Positions 1 through 8,016 of a stretch of DNA of 64,000 bases are shown in pieces. The notes beneath the pieces are model-generated. The model ran no database searches, had not been told where the DNA came from, and saw only the letters and a list, made by a program, of their open reading frames with translations. Position numbers and translations under genes: made by a program. The DNA is from DASYPQ01 sp041488095 (GTDB lineage: Bacteria > Planctomycetota > UBA1135 > GCA-002686595): positions 42,513 through 106,512 of the forward strand of contig JBGPOP010000014.1 of assembly GCA_041488095.1 (NCBI GenBank), in the 5' to 3' direction. The first letter of the stretch is position 1. The number at the start of each line of letters is the position of its first letter.

Positions 1-444
1 ACCCGGACAGGAACCTTCCGCTTCTTCTGCGGCGAATATTGCGGTCCAGGCCATTCCACCATGACCGGCACGATCCACGTGCTCGACCCCATCGCCTTCG
101 AGCGCTGGGTCAACGGCGACGCCGCCGACCTGCCCCCCGAGGAAGCCGGAAAGATGCTGTTCACGGCGTTCCGGTGCGACAGCTGTCACAAGGCGGGTGG
201 AGGCGGCACGGGCCCGGCCCTCGAGGGAGCGTTCGGCAAGGATGTGGAGCTTGCCAATGGATCCAAGGTGCTCTTCGACGAAGCCTACGTACGCGAATCC
301 ATCTTCGAGCCGAATGCGAAGATCGTGAAGGGCTTTCAGCCCTCGATGTCCTCCTTCAAGGGCCAGCTCAACGAGAACCAGATCTCCCAGATCGCGGCCT
401 ACCTGAAGTCCCTTCCCGGCACGGCTGCACCCGAGGCGAAGTGA
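1..444 (+). CDS. coxB: Cytochrome c oxidase subunit II, C-terminal part fused to cytochrome c (5' truncated by window edge)
   Basis: The reading frame is open from base 1 and ends with TGA at 442-444, so only the last 147 residues are present. The first residues carry the CuA site (CGEYCGPGHSTM: two Cys, Glu, His and Met ligands all present). After a linker comes a class I cytochrome c domain with the heme motif CDSCH and a downstream Met (PSM) as probable axial ligand. This is the caa3-type arrangement, in which electrons pass from the fused cytochrome c through CuA to subunit I. The domain faces the periplasm; the N-terminal membrane helices lie outside the window. The stop overlaps the start of the next gene (ATGA), so the two are translationally coupled. 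Confidence 0.93.
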   Translation, partial: TRTGTFRFFCGEYCGPGHSTMTGTIHVLDPIAFERWVNGDAADLPPEEAGKMLFTAFRCDSCHKAGGGGTGPALEGAFGKDVELANGSKVLFDEAYVRESIFEPNAKIVKGFQPSMSSFKGQLNENQISQIAAYLKSLPGTAAPEAK

Positions 445-2024
445 TGGCGTCGGACTCAGGATCCAGCCCCGAGAGCTACCTCTCCTTTCGGCACGGCGCG
501 TGGTCGTGGCTGTTCACCAGCGATCACAAGCGAATCGCGATCCTGTACCTGATCACCATCTCGGTCTGCTTCCTTTTCGCAGTCGCCAATGCCCTGGTCC
601 TGCGCGTCGAGGCCCTGAGCCCCGAAGGAACTCTGCTCCAGCCGGAGACCTTCGGCCGCATCTTCACGCTCCACGGCCTTTTTGCCGTGTTCTTCTTCCT
701 GCTGCCCGCGCTGTCCTCCGTGCTCGGCAACTTCCTCGTCCCGATCGCCCTCGGAGCCCGCAATCTCGCCTTCCCTCGGGCGAACCTCCTGGGCTGGTAC
801 CTGTTCACCGCGGGCGGGCTGCTCTTGACGTGGTCGGCCATCCACGGCGGGGTGGACACGGGCTGGTCTCTCGCCACCCCGGCGAGCGCCTTGTCATCCA
901 AGAGCGAGGTTGCCGAACCTGCCCTCGGGGCACTCTTGAGCGTTCTCTCCTCGGCCCTGATGGGGGTGAACATCCTGGCCACCGTGCATCGCAACGGCGG
1001 CTTCTCCGCCCACGGGGCGAGACTGCGCGTATTCGTCACCACGCAATACACGGGGGCGATGATGACCGTGCTCGCCACACCGTTCTTCGTGTCGGCGATC
1101 CTCGTGCTCCTGCGGAGCCCGACCCTCGTGCGGGGGCCACACATCGACCCTTCCGAAGCCCTGCTCTACCGCAAGCTGTTCTGGATGTATGTGCTCCCGG
1201 CACTCCACGCACCCCTGGTCTGTGCTGTCGGCATCATCACGGAGATCTTGACGACGTTCACCGGAAACGTGACTCGGCGACCGCGCTTCGTGATCTCCTG
1301 TGTGCTGGCCATCGCCGTGTTCGGCACCCTGTCCAGTGGGCCCCATCTCTTCCCCAGGGATTTGAGCCCGTATCTGCTGACCGTGTCCTCGCTGTTCGCG
1401 CTCCTCGTCGCCGTGCCCTGTGTGGCCATCGTCATGCATTGGCTCGCGATGCTGTACCGGGGCCCGGTTCGCTGGACGTCTCCGATGATCTACTCCTTGG
1501 TGTTCGCTGCCCTGTTCACGATCGGCGGCGTCAGCGGCATGCCCCTGGCCCTTCCCCCGCTGAGTGTCCAGCTGCACAGCACGAGCTACGAGACTGCCTA
1601 CTTCCACCTCTTCATCGCCGGCGGCGTCATCACAGCCTTCATCGCCGGCCTGCACTTTTGGTGGCCGAAGATCACCGGGAGGCACTATCCCGAGGCGATC
1701 GCGAAGTTCGTGGCCGTGGTGATCCTGATCGGCTTCAATCTCACGTTTCTCCCGCGCTACTTCCTGGGATACTTTGGCGAACCTACCCGGCTACACTCCT
1801 ATCCTGCCGAGTTCCAGGCACTCGAGGTCCTCTCCTCCGCCGGCACGACCATCCTGTTCGCAGGCTTGGCCATCCCCGCCCTCTACCTCACCTGGTCGTT
1901 CTTCTGGGGGCGTTCTGCCGAGGCCAACCCATGGAACTCGGAAGGGCTCGAGTGGAGGCTGCCTTCTCCGCCGTCCCCGGCCCCGCTCGCCACCTGGGAG
2001 TCAGCGCTCGACACGAACGCGTAG
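444..2024 (+). CDS. Heme-copper oxidase subunit I homologue with degenerate active site
   Basis: A 526-residue polytopic membrane protein. The start is the ATG overlapping the coxB stop. The open frame reaches back to base 39, but that part lies over coxB and is not used. The fold is clearly COX I: HGLF in the first half, a GARNLAFPR loop, and a late WWPKITGR segment. An ungapped alignment by eye to canonical COX I gives these pairs. The low-spin heme ligands H77 and H388 are kept. The CuB/Tyr motif HPEVY reads LPALH (residues 251-255). The HH pair reads PH (300-301). The heme a3 ligand is Tyr386 (AYFH for AHFH). The D-channel Asp is Asn107. It probably binds one heme and cannot reduce oxygen by the usual chemistry. 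A normal subunit I may lie upstream of the window. Confidence 0.85.
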   Translation: MASDSGSSPESYLSFRHGAWSWLFTSDHKRIAILYLITISVCFLFAVANALVLRVEALSPEGTLLQPETFGRIFTLHGLFAVFFFLLPALSSVLGNFLVPIALGARNLAFPRANLLGWYLFTAGGLLLTWSAIHGGVDTGWSLATPASALSSKSEVAEPALGALLSVLSSALMGVNILATVHRNGGFSAHGARLRVFVTTQYTGAMMTVLATPFFVSAILVLLRSPTLVRGPHIDPSEALLYRKLFWMYVLPALHAPLVCAVGIITEILTTFTGNVTRRPRFVISCVLAIAVFGTLSSGPHLFPRDLSPYLLTVSSLFALLVAVPCVAIVMHWLAMLYRGPVRWTSPMIYSLVFAALFTIGGVSGMPLALPPLSVQLHSTSYETAYFHLFIAGGVITAFIAGLHFWWPKITGRHYPEAIAKFVAVVILIGFNLTFLPRYFLGYFGEPTRLHSYPAEFQALEVLSSAGTTILFAGLAIPALYLTWSFFWGRSAEANPWNSEGLEWRLPSPPSPAPLATWESALDTNA

Positions 2025-2132
2025 ACCGTGCTCGGCCAAGCTGTGGTCACGATACCCCTTCCGCTTGGCTAGAGCGGGGGAGCGGCACGGCATCGGCCAT
2101 GGTGCTCGAGCCCATGGCCCGGATCGCCGGAT

Positions 2133-2813
2133 TCAAGAGTAGGGATCGATGGTGATCTCGTCCATCACGCGCTTGACGCCCGGGGTGTAGTAGGCGAGAC
2201 GCTCGACCGCGTTCTTCTCGGCCCAGGAGTCCACGGTTCCCTTGAGCGTGACGATGCCATCGTGAACGTCGATCGTGAGGTGCCTGGCCTCGCGTTCGGC
2301 GCGGCGCGTGAGCGCGTCCTCGATGGAGGTACGAATCTCGGCTGCGGCGACCGCGGGAGGCTTGAATTCGATCTGGTTCGTCACGCCGCGAACCCCGCTC
2401 AGCCGTTCGACGCAGCGCGCAGCGTCCTCGCGCTGCTGCCATCGGTCGACACTTCCTTCGAGAGTGACCCAGCCGCCCGATACGGTTGACTTGATGCGCT
2501 CATCGGGGACGTACACGTCCCAGATCAACGCAGAGCGGACGGCCTGCGCGATCTCCTGGTCGGCCTTCGCCCGGACGGGGACGCGAACCTCGATCTCGTC
2601 CGCGACGTCGAGAACTCCGGAGATCTGATGGATCGCCTCGAGGGAAGCGATCTTCTTGGCGTAGGTATCGACGAAGCCTGTCAGGGTGACGATGCCGTTC
2701 TTCACTTTCGTCGTGATCTCGGTTGCATCGACGCGTGGATTCCAACTCAGTTCCGTGCGGACCCTGCTCAGGATCTCGCTGTCGCTCAATCCCGTCGTGA
2801 TGGACATGTTCAT
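2133..2813 (-). CDS. Triple BON-domain protein (OsmY-like)
   Basis: 226 residues made of three BON repeats at about residues 8-80, 85-155 and 158-226. Each repeat carries the family pattern of a variable helix, then V.....G.VTL.G.V, then a helix, then V..V.D.I. BON domains are thought to bind phospholipid or other hydrophobic surfaces and are common in osmotic-stress proteins. Here no signal peptide is visible, so the protein may be cytoplasmic or exported by another route. The start ATG has an AAGAAAGGAA ribosome site close upstream. It lies 147 bp downstream of the hydrogenase operon on the same strand but is not overlapped, so it may be a separate unit. Confidence 0.85.
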   Translation of the reverse strand: MNMSITTGLSDSEILSRVRTELSWNPRVDATEITTKVKNGIVTLTGFVDTYAKKIASLEAIHQISGVLDVADEIEVRVPVRAKADQEIAQAVRSALIWDVYVPDERIKSTVSGGWVTLEGSVDRWQQREDAARCVERLSGVRGVTNQIEFKPPAVAAAEIRTSIEDALTRRAEREARHLTIDVHDGIVTLKGTVDSWAEKNAVERLAYYTPGVKRVMDEITIDPYS

Positions 2814-2960
2814 TTCCTTTCTTGAACCGTGTTCGTTGTGTTCCAGGCACCGCGTCCGGCGGACGTGGTCAACAAGCTACGAGCCGCGAGCGAGCTGCGC
2901 CGTACCTCGATCGGCGTATTCGCCCACTCCAATGTGCGCATCCGCGACCCGGCCGCCGGC

Positions 2961-3611
2961 CTACAGCCCCAGTCCGGCGACGACCAGGCCCACCACGACG
3001 ATCGCCGCCCCCGCGATCACGTCGCTGAAGCGATCGAGCCGGGGCGATCGCAGACGCTGCGCTCCGGCGTGCGCGGGCAGCACCAGCAGGACCATCGTCC
3101 CGATCGTGCTGGCCTCGTAGGCGAGAACGACGGCGAGCGTCTTCAGCGTGCCGAGCGGGGCCGCGGCGAACATCAGCGGCATGACGGCCACGCACGGATC
3201 GGCCGAGAAGAGCAGGAAGAGCGTGAGAGACGTCCTTCGCTGCGCATCGTGGACGTGGTCGTAGTGCGCGTGGGAGTGGCCGTGCAGCCTGCCGGCGACG
3301 CTGCGACGGAGCCCCCAAATCGCGTAGGCGATCCCGAATCCGATCAAGAGGAGGCCGGCCACGGATTCCATCCTCCGCCCGAACGCCTGGAGCGCCTCGA
3401 GCCCGAGGTAGAGCGCGACCAGGCCGAGCACGACCGATGCGGTCACGTGCCCGAACCCGCACAGGATCGTCGTCCGGGCCGTGCGGCCTCTCGACCAGTG
3501 CTGAGCCCGGGCGATCGCCACGAACGGGGCCCAGTGGTCGGGCGCCACCGAGTGCAGCGATCCGACCGTCCCGGCGGCTCCGAGGAGCGCGGCGAACAGC
3601 GGATCGCTCAC
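2961..3611 (-). CDS. NicO/UreH-like nickel permease
   Basis: About 216 residues, starting at a GTG that overlaps the hypB stop (GTGA). It has roughly six hydrophobic helices, a metal-transport signature near the N-terminus (HSVAPDH, resembling the HX4DH of nickel/cobalt permeases), a GFGH motif in the next helix and a His-rich loop (HGHSHAHYDHVH). These features fit the NicO/UreH/HupE type of nickel transporter or accessory protein. Its position as last gene of the hydrogenase maturation operon suggests it supplies Ni to HypA/HypB. The direction of transport cannot be read from sequence, and an efflux role (RcnA-like) is possible. Confidence 0.75.
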   Translation of the reverse strand: MSDPLFAALLGAAGTVGSLHSVAPDHWAPFVAIARAQHWSRGRTARTTILCGFGHVTASVVLGLVALYLGLEALQAFGRRMESVAGLLLIGFGIAYAIWGLRRSVAGRLHGHSHAHYDHVHDAQRRTSLTLFLLFSADPCVAVMPLMFAAAPLGTLKTLAVVLAYEASTIGTMVLLVLPAHAGAQRLRSPRLDRFSDVIAGAAIVVVGLVVAGLGL

Positions 3612-4342
3612 AGCGCCGCCTCCGCCGCGGCGGAGGTGCGCAGCCGGTCGAGCCGCTCCTCGAGCCATGCGATCCACTCCTCGAGGCCTGCCCCTGCGCG
3701 CGCCGAGAGCGGGATCGCCCGCGCGCCGGGCATCACCCGGGCGAGGTTCTCCCGGATCGTCTCGATCCGCACCTCGGGGAGGTGGGGCAGGAGATCGATC
3801 TTCGTCACCAGCACGAGATCCGCCTTGCGGAACATGACCGGGTACTTGAGCGGCTTGTCGTCGCCCTCCGTCACCGAGAGCACGACCACGTTCGCTTCCT
3901 GGCCGAGGTCGAAGACCGCCGGGCACACGAGGTTCCCCACGTTCTCGACGAAAAGCAAGTCGAGCTCCTCCCATTCCGTCCCGTGCAGGCCCGACCCGTG
4001 CAGGGCCTCGTGCACGAGGTCCGCGTCGAGGTGGCAGGCCGAGCCCGTCGTGATCCCGACGGACGGGATCCCCGCCGCGCGCAGGCGCTCGGCGTCGCGA
4101 TCGGTGGCGAGATCGCCGCTGATGGCGGCGATCCGCAGATGAGGAGCGAGACGACACGCCGTCGCCTCGAGGACGGCCGTCTTCCCCGACCCGGGCGAGC
4201 CCATGACGTTGATCGCGAGCACTCCCGTCTCCCGGAAGTGCTCGCGGTTGTGCGCCGCGCGGAGGTCGTTCCCGCGGAGAATCCTCTGGTGAACCTCGAC
4301 GGGCACGAGGCGCTCGTCGCCGCAGCCGCAGGACTCGCACAT
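3608..4342 (-). CDS. hypB: Hydrogenase nickel incorporation GTPase HypB
   Basis: 244 residues. HypB is the GTPase that helps deliver Ni to the large-subunit active site, acting with HypA. The N-terminus has the metal-binding motif MCESCGCGD, followed by the P-loop GSPGSGKT, the dimer metal site around SACHLDAD, ENVGNLVCP and a nucleotide-specificity motif T.KIDLLP. The start ATG overlaps the hypA stop as TGATG, which fixes the start. The longer open frame upstream runs into hypA and is not coding. The stop overlaps the permease start. No poly-His tail is present, so it is not a nickel-storage form. Confidence 0.96.
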   Translation of the reverse strand: MCESCGCGDERLVPVEVHQRILRGNDLRAAHNREHFRETGVLAINVMGSPGSGKTAVLEATACRLAPHLRIAAISGDLATDRDAERLRAAGIPSVGITTGSACHLDADLVHEALHGSGLHGTEWEELDLLFVENVGNLVCPAVFDLGQEANVVVLSVTEGDDKPLKYPVMFRKADLVLVTKIDLLPHLPEVRIETIRENLARVMPGARAIPLSARAGAGLEEWIAWLEERLDRLRTSAAAEAAL

Positions 4343-4683
4343 CACGGCACCTCCATCTCGATGCGCTCGAGGACGATCTCGTCGCCTGCGACGAGCTGGG
4401 TCGGCACGCCGCACTCCGGGCACGAAAGCAGCTCGCCCGGCGGGCGAGAGAGCCCGCAGCGCGGGCAGGCCCAGCGGGCCGCGACGGCGTGCAGCTCGAG
4501 CTCCGCGTGCGAGCAGACCGTTCCCCCGCACCAGGCCTCGTAGGCCGAGGCGAAAAGCGACGGCTCGACACCCGAGAGCTCGCCGAGGCTCACGTGGATC
4601 CTCCCGACCGACGTCGCTCCGCGAAGGGCGGCCGCACGGTCGACCTCCTCGACGAGCGCCTGGACGATCGTGAGCTCGTGCAC
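4342..4683 (-). CDS. hypA: Hydrogenase nickel chaperone HypA
   Basis: 113 residues. It begins at GTG, giving the N-terminal (M)HEL whose His2 and neighbouring residues bind Ni in the family. Further in are the two CxxC pairs of the structural zinc site (CPRCG and CPECG). The start lies one base after the stop of the crotonase-family gene, so it is coupled to it. A longer frame reaching to 4815 overlaps that gene and has no family similarity. HypA hands Ni to the hydrogenase large-subunit precursor with HypB, whose gene follows immediately. Confidence 0.95.
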   Translation of the reverse strand: MHELTIVQALVEEVDRAAALRGATSVGRIHVSLGELSGVEPSLFASAYEAWCGGTVCSHAELELHAVAARWACPRCGLSRPPGELLSCPECGVPTQLVAGDEIVLERIEMEVP

Positions 4684-4684
4684 C

Positions 4685-5527
4685 TCAGACTCCCTGGAAG
4701 CGCGCCGGGCGCTTCTCGAAAAACGCCGCGAGGCCCTCGGCGAAGTCCTCCGTGCCGGCGATCCGGCGGAGCTCTTCGAGCTCCTGGTCGAGGTGGTGGT
4801 CGAGCCGGTCGACACCAGCGGCCCGGTTCAGGAGGCCCTTCGCGACCCCGAACGCGCGCGTCGGTCCCTCGGCGAGGCGGCGCGCGAGATCGAGGGCGCG
4901 TTCGTCGAATCCCTCGACCGGGTGCACGGAGGTCACGAGCCCGGCGTCGCGGGCCTGCGCGGCCGTGAGGCGCGGGTTCAGGAGCACGAGCTCCATCGCG
5001 CGCCGCAGGCCGACGAGGCGCGGCAGGAGGAACGTGGAACTCTCCGCTCCGGTGAGGCCGGTGCGCGCGTAGGCCCACTCGAAGGTCGCGCGCTCGCTCG
5101 CGAGGACCAGGTCGCAGGACATCGCCAGTCCGAACCCGCCTGCGGCGGCGATCCCGTCCACGGCCGCGATCCAGGGCTTCGGCGCGCGGCGGATCTCCGA
5201 GATCGCGCTGTGGAGGTACTCCAGGATCTGCTTGAACACCTCGCCGTACCCTTCCGGGGTCTTGCAAGTTTCCGGCTGGAGGTAGCCGAGATCGTCCTTG
5301 TCGCCGCCGGCGCGGATGTACTTCAGGTCCGCGCCGCTGCAGAAGACGCCCGGGGCGCCGCGCAGGATCACGCAGCGGACGGACTCGTCGCGCGCGAGCT
5401 GCAGACCCGCCTTGCGCAGGTCGCGAGCGGTCTCGACGTCGAGCGAGTTGAAGCGCGCGGGCCGGTCGATCGAGAGGATTCCGACCGCGCCCTCGCGCTC
5501 GATCCGGATGGGACTCGCTTCGGTCAT
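4685..5527 (-). CDS. Enoyl-CoA hydratase/isomerase (crotonase) family protein inside the hyp operon
   Basis: 280 residues with a crotonase fold. The first oxyanion-hole segment is GVFCSGADLK and the second is IAAAGGFGLAMSCDLV. Of the two catalytic glutamates of enoyl-CoA hydratase, the one in the AMELVL segment is present. The first (usually in QPEI) appears as Tyr in FEWAYARTG. This suggests an isomerase- or hydrolase-like member rather than a true hydratase. It lies between hypE (10 bp gap) and hypA (1 bp gap) on the same strand, so it is co-transcribed with hydrogenase maturation genes. Its substrate and any link to hydrogenase are unknown; it may be a passenger. Confidence 0.85.
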   Translation of the reverse strand: MTEASPIRIEREGAVGILSIDRPARFNSLDVETARDLRKAGLQLARDESVRCVILRGAPGVFCSGADLKYIRAGGDKDDLGYLQPETCKTPEGYGEVFKQILEYLHSAISEIRRAPKPWIAAVDGIAAAGGFGLAMSCDLVLASERATFEWAYARTGLTGAESSTFLLPRLVGLRRAMELVLLNPRLTAAQARDAGLVTSVHPVEGFDERALDLARRLAEGPTRAFGVAKGLLNRAAGVDRLDHHLDQELEELRRIAGTEDFAEGLAAFFEKRPARFQGV

Positions 5528-5537
5528 CGTGCGTGCC

Positions 5538-6575
5538 TCAGCAGATGCGGGGCAGCGGATCGCCCTCGATCTCCCCGAGGATCCTGCGCCCGAAGCCGGT
5601 GTCGAGGATGACGGTGCCGGGACGCTCGGCGGTGCACGTCCCCACGATCGCGGCCTCCCGCCCGAGCGGATGCGCGCGCAGCGCCGGGAGCACGCACGCG
5701 GCCGCCTCCGGCCGGACGCCGATCACGGCCTTGCCCTCGTTGGCGACGTGCAGCGGGTCGATGCCGAGGAGCTCGGCGGCCGCGCGGACCGTTTCGCCGA
5801 CCGGGACCGCGCCCTCGTCGAGGACGATCCCGACCCGGCTCTTCGCCGCCATCTCGTGGAGAGCGCTGGCGAGGCCTCCTCGCGTCGGGTCCTTCATCGC
5901 CGTGATCCCCTCGCCGGCCGCCTCGAGGGCCGCGCGGACGAGCCCGTTGATCGGCGCGACGTCCGAGCGGAGGCTCGCGCCGAGGTCGATCCCCTTGCGC
6001 GCCGCGAGGATCGAGAAGCCGTGGTCGCCGACCGTCCCGGTCACGAGGATCCGGTCGCCGGGCCGGAGCGTGCAGTCGCGCACCACGCGGCTCGTCAAGG
6101 CGACTCCGGTGGTGTTGATGGCGATCCCGTCGAGCTCGCCGCGGCCCATGACCTTCGTGTCGCCGGTGACGATGCGCGTGCCCGCTTCGCGGCAGGTCGC
6201 CTCGGCCGAGGCCTGGATCCGCTCGAGCTCCTGGAGCCCGAACCCCTCCTCGAGGATCACCCCGCAGGTCAAGGCCAGCACCTCGGTGGCTCCCATCATC
6301 GAGAGGTCGTTGACCGTGCCCGAGACGGCGAGCCTCCCGATGTCGCCGCCCGGGAAGAAGCGCGGGTGCACGACGTGGGAGTCCGTGGTCACGACGAGCC
6401 AGCGGTCGCCCAGCCAGAGCGCGGCGCCGTCGTCCATCGCCGCGAGGCCGACCTCCTCCGGCGACGCGGGCGCGGAGCCGTCGACGAACACGGACTCGAT
6501 CAGTGCGCGCATCGCGCGTCCACCGGAGCCGTGCTTCAACGCGATCCGCTCGTCCAGCAGGTGCCTCGTGGTCAC
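5538..6575 (-). CDS. hypE: Hydrogenase maturation protein HypE
   Basis: 345 residues. HypE dehydrates the S-carbamoyl group received from HypF on its C-terminal Cys to a thiocyanate, the source of the active-site CN ligands. It shows the AIR-synthase-type fold: KHGSGGRAM near the N-terminus, DDGA, GTVNDLSMMGA, GTVGDHG and DPTRGGLA. It ends with the diagnostic PRIC, giving the terminal Cys. The start is GTG overlapping the hypD stop (GTGA). A longer open frame upstream overlaps hypD and is spurious. Confidence 0.96.
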   Translation of the reverse strand: MTTRHLLDERIALKHGSGGRAMRALIESVFVDGSAPASPEEVGLAAMDDGAALWLGDRWLVVTTDSHVVHPRFFPGGDIGRLAVSGTVNDLSMMGATEVLALTCGVILEEGFGLQELERIQASAEATCREAGTRIVTGDTKVMGRGELDGIAINTTGVALTSRVVRDCTLRPGDRILVTGTVGDHGFSILAARKGIDLGASLRSDVAPINGLVRAALEAAGEGITAMKDPTRGGLASALHEMAAKSRVGIVLDEGAVPVGETVRAAAELLGIDPLHVANEGKAVIGVRPEAAACVLPALRAHPLGREAAIVGTCTAERPGTVILDTGFGRRILGEIEGDPLPRIC

Positions 6576-7717
6576 GGCGCACCTCCGAGGTCCGGATGGC
6601 CGCCGTACTCGTGCCAGATCCGGCACGAGCCCTCGGTCGAGACCATGCACGCGCCGACCGGCCGCTCGGGAACGCACTCGCTGCCGAAGAGCCGGCAGTC
6701 CGTCGGCCGGGAGAGCCCGGCCATGATGTTCCCGCACACGCACGCCTCCGCGAGAGGCGAGGGAACCTCGTCCCAGAGGCTGGCGAGGTCGATCTCGAAC
6801 CGCCGCCGCGCGTCGACGTGCGCGAACTCGTCCCGGAGACGCAGGTTGCCGTTCGGCACGTGCGCGATCCCGCGCCAGCGGCCGCCGACGGGCCGGAACA
6901 CGCGCCAGAGACGCTCCTGCGCCGGCCGATTGCCCTCGCGCGTGACGCAGCGCGGGTACATGTTGGCGACGGTCGCGCGGCCGGCGCGGACGAGCTCGAC
7001 GAGCTTCGCGAGGCCGGCCAGGATGTCGAGCGGCTCGAACCCGGCGACGACGACCGGCAGCCCGTGGCGCTCGACGAACGGCTCGAAGATGCCGAAGCCC
7101 GTGATCGTGGCGGCGTGGCCGGCCGCGAGGAACCCCTGGACGCGCGTCGAGGGCATCTCGGCCACGATCTCCATCACCGGCGGGATGTACTTGTGGGCCG
7201 AGAGCACCGAGAAGTTCGCGGGCGGTCCGGCGAGGAGCACCGCCGCAGTCGCGACCGCGGTCGTCTCGAAGCCCGAGGCGAAGAACACGACCTCGTCCGT
7301 GGAGCTCCGGGCGAGCTCGACCGCCTGCGAGACGCTGTAGACGACGTCGACCTTCGCACCCTCGGCCTGCGCGTCGGCGAGGGAGATCGCCGTGCCGGGC
7401 ACGCGGAGCATGTCGCCGTACGTCGCGATCCGGAAACCCTGCCGCGCGAGCACGACCGCCTCGTCGACCTCCGGCATGTCGGTCACGCACACCGGACAAC
7501 CCGGACCCATGATCACGTCGAGCCCCTCGGGCAGGACGGAGCGGAGGCCGAAGCGCGCGATCGCCTGCTCGTGGCTGCCGCAGACGTGCATGACCGAGAC
7601 GCGCGGCCCCGCGTCGGGCGACGCAAGGCGGTGCAGGCGGCCGAGGAGGCCCTTCGCCCGCACCGGGTCCCGGAACTGGAGCGGGCGGGAGAGCTCCTTC
7701 TGATCGAGGGAGTTCAT
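6572..7717 (-). CDS. hypD: Hydrogenase maturation protein HypD
   Basis: 381 residues. With HypC it forms the scaffold on which Fe(CN)2CO is assembled. Visible motifs are VCGSHE, GPGCPVCVT and the GFETT segment. In the C-terminal third are the Cys residues of the [4Fe-4S] cluster (ACVCG, TDC, SEC, GAC, GSC). The start ATG overlaps the hypC stop (ATGA). Length and motif order are normal for the family. Confidence 0.97.
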   Translation of the reverse strand: MNSLDQKELSRPLQFRDPVRAKGLLGRLHRLASPDAGPRVSVMHVCGSHEQAIARFGLRSVLPEGLDVIMGPGCPVCVTDMPEVDEAVVLARQGFRIATYGDMLRVPGTAISLADAQAEGAKVDVVYSVSQAVELARSSTDEVVFFASGFETTAVATAAVLLAGPPANFSVLSAHKYIPPVMEIVAEMPSTRVQGFLAAGHAATITGFGIFEPFVERHGLPVVVAGFEPLDILAGLAKLVELVRAGRATVANMYPRCVTREGNRPAQERLWRVFRPVGGRWRGIAHVPNGNLRLRDEFAHVDARRRFEIDLASLWDEVPSPLAEACVCGNIMAGLSRPTDCRLFGSECVPERPVGACMVSTEGSCRIWHEYGGHPDLGGAP

Positions 7718-8016
7718 CCCGTGCTTCCGTCTCCCGCTGTGGCGCCCGCCGCGGCGATCTCGGCGCGCACGTCGCGGGCCATGGAGTCCTCCGCGGAGGC
7801 TTCGGAGAGGAGCGTCTCGTAGAGCGCGAGCGTCTCGCCGATCTCCTCCTCGGGGATCCTGCGGATCGCGAAGCCGACGTGATTCAAGACCCAGTCGCCG
7901 GGCCCGACCGGCTGGTCGACGACGTCGAGGCGGACCGGGCGCCGGACTCCCCAGAAGTCGACGGTGGCGATCCCCTCGCGGACCTCGATCACCCGGCCGG
8001 GAACTCCCAGACACAT
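7714..8016 (-). CDS. hypC: Hydrogenase assembly chaperone HypC/HupF
   Basis: 100 residues starting MCLGVPGRV, with the essential Cys2 that binds Fe and contacts HypD and the large-subunit precursor. The small OB-fold core runs to about residue 75, followed by an Ala-rich tail. The start overlaps the preceding gene's stop as TGATG. The frame upstream to 8112 is within the hypF-like gene and is not part of hypC. Confidence 0.95.
   Translation of the reverse strand: MCLGVPGRVIEVREGIATVDFWGVRRPVRLDVVDQPVGPGDWVLNHVGFAIRRIPEEEIGETLALYETLLSEASAEDSMARDVRAEIAAAGATAGDGSTG

Noticed and set aside
39..443. N-terminal extension of the oxidase subunit I frame
   Set aside because: It lies entirely over the coxB reading frame, is Arg/Pro-rich, and has no similarity to COX I; the ATGA overlap gives the natural start.
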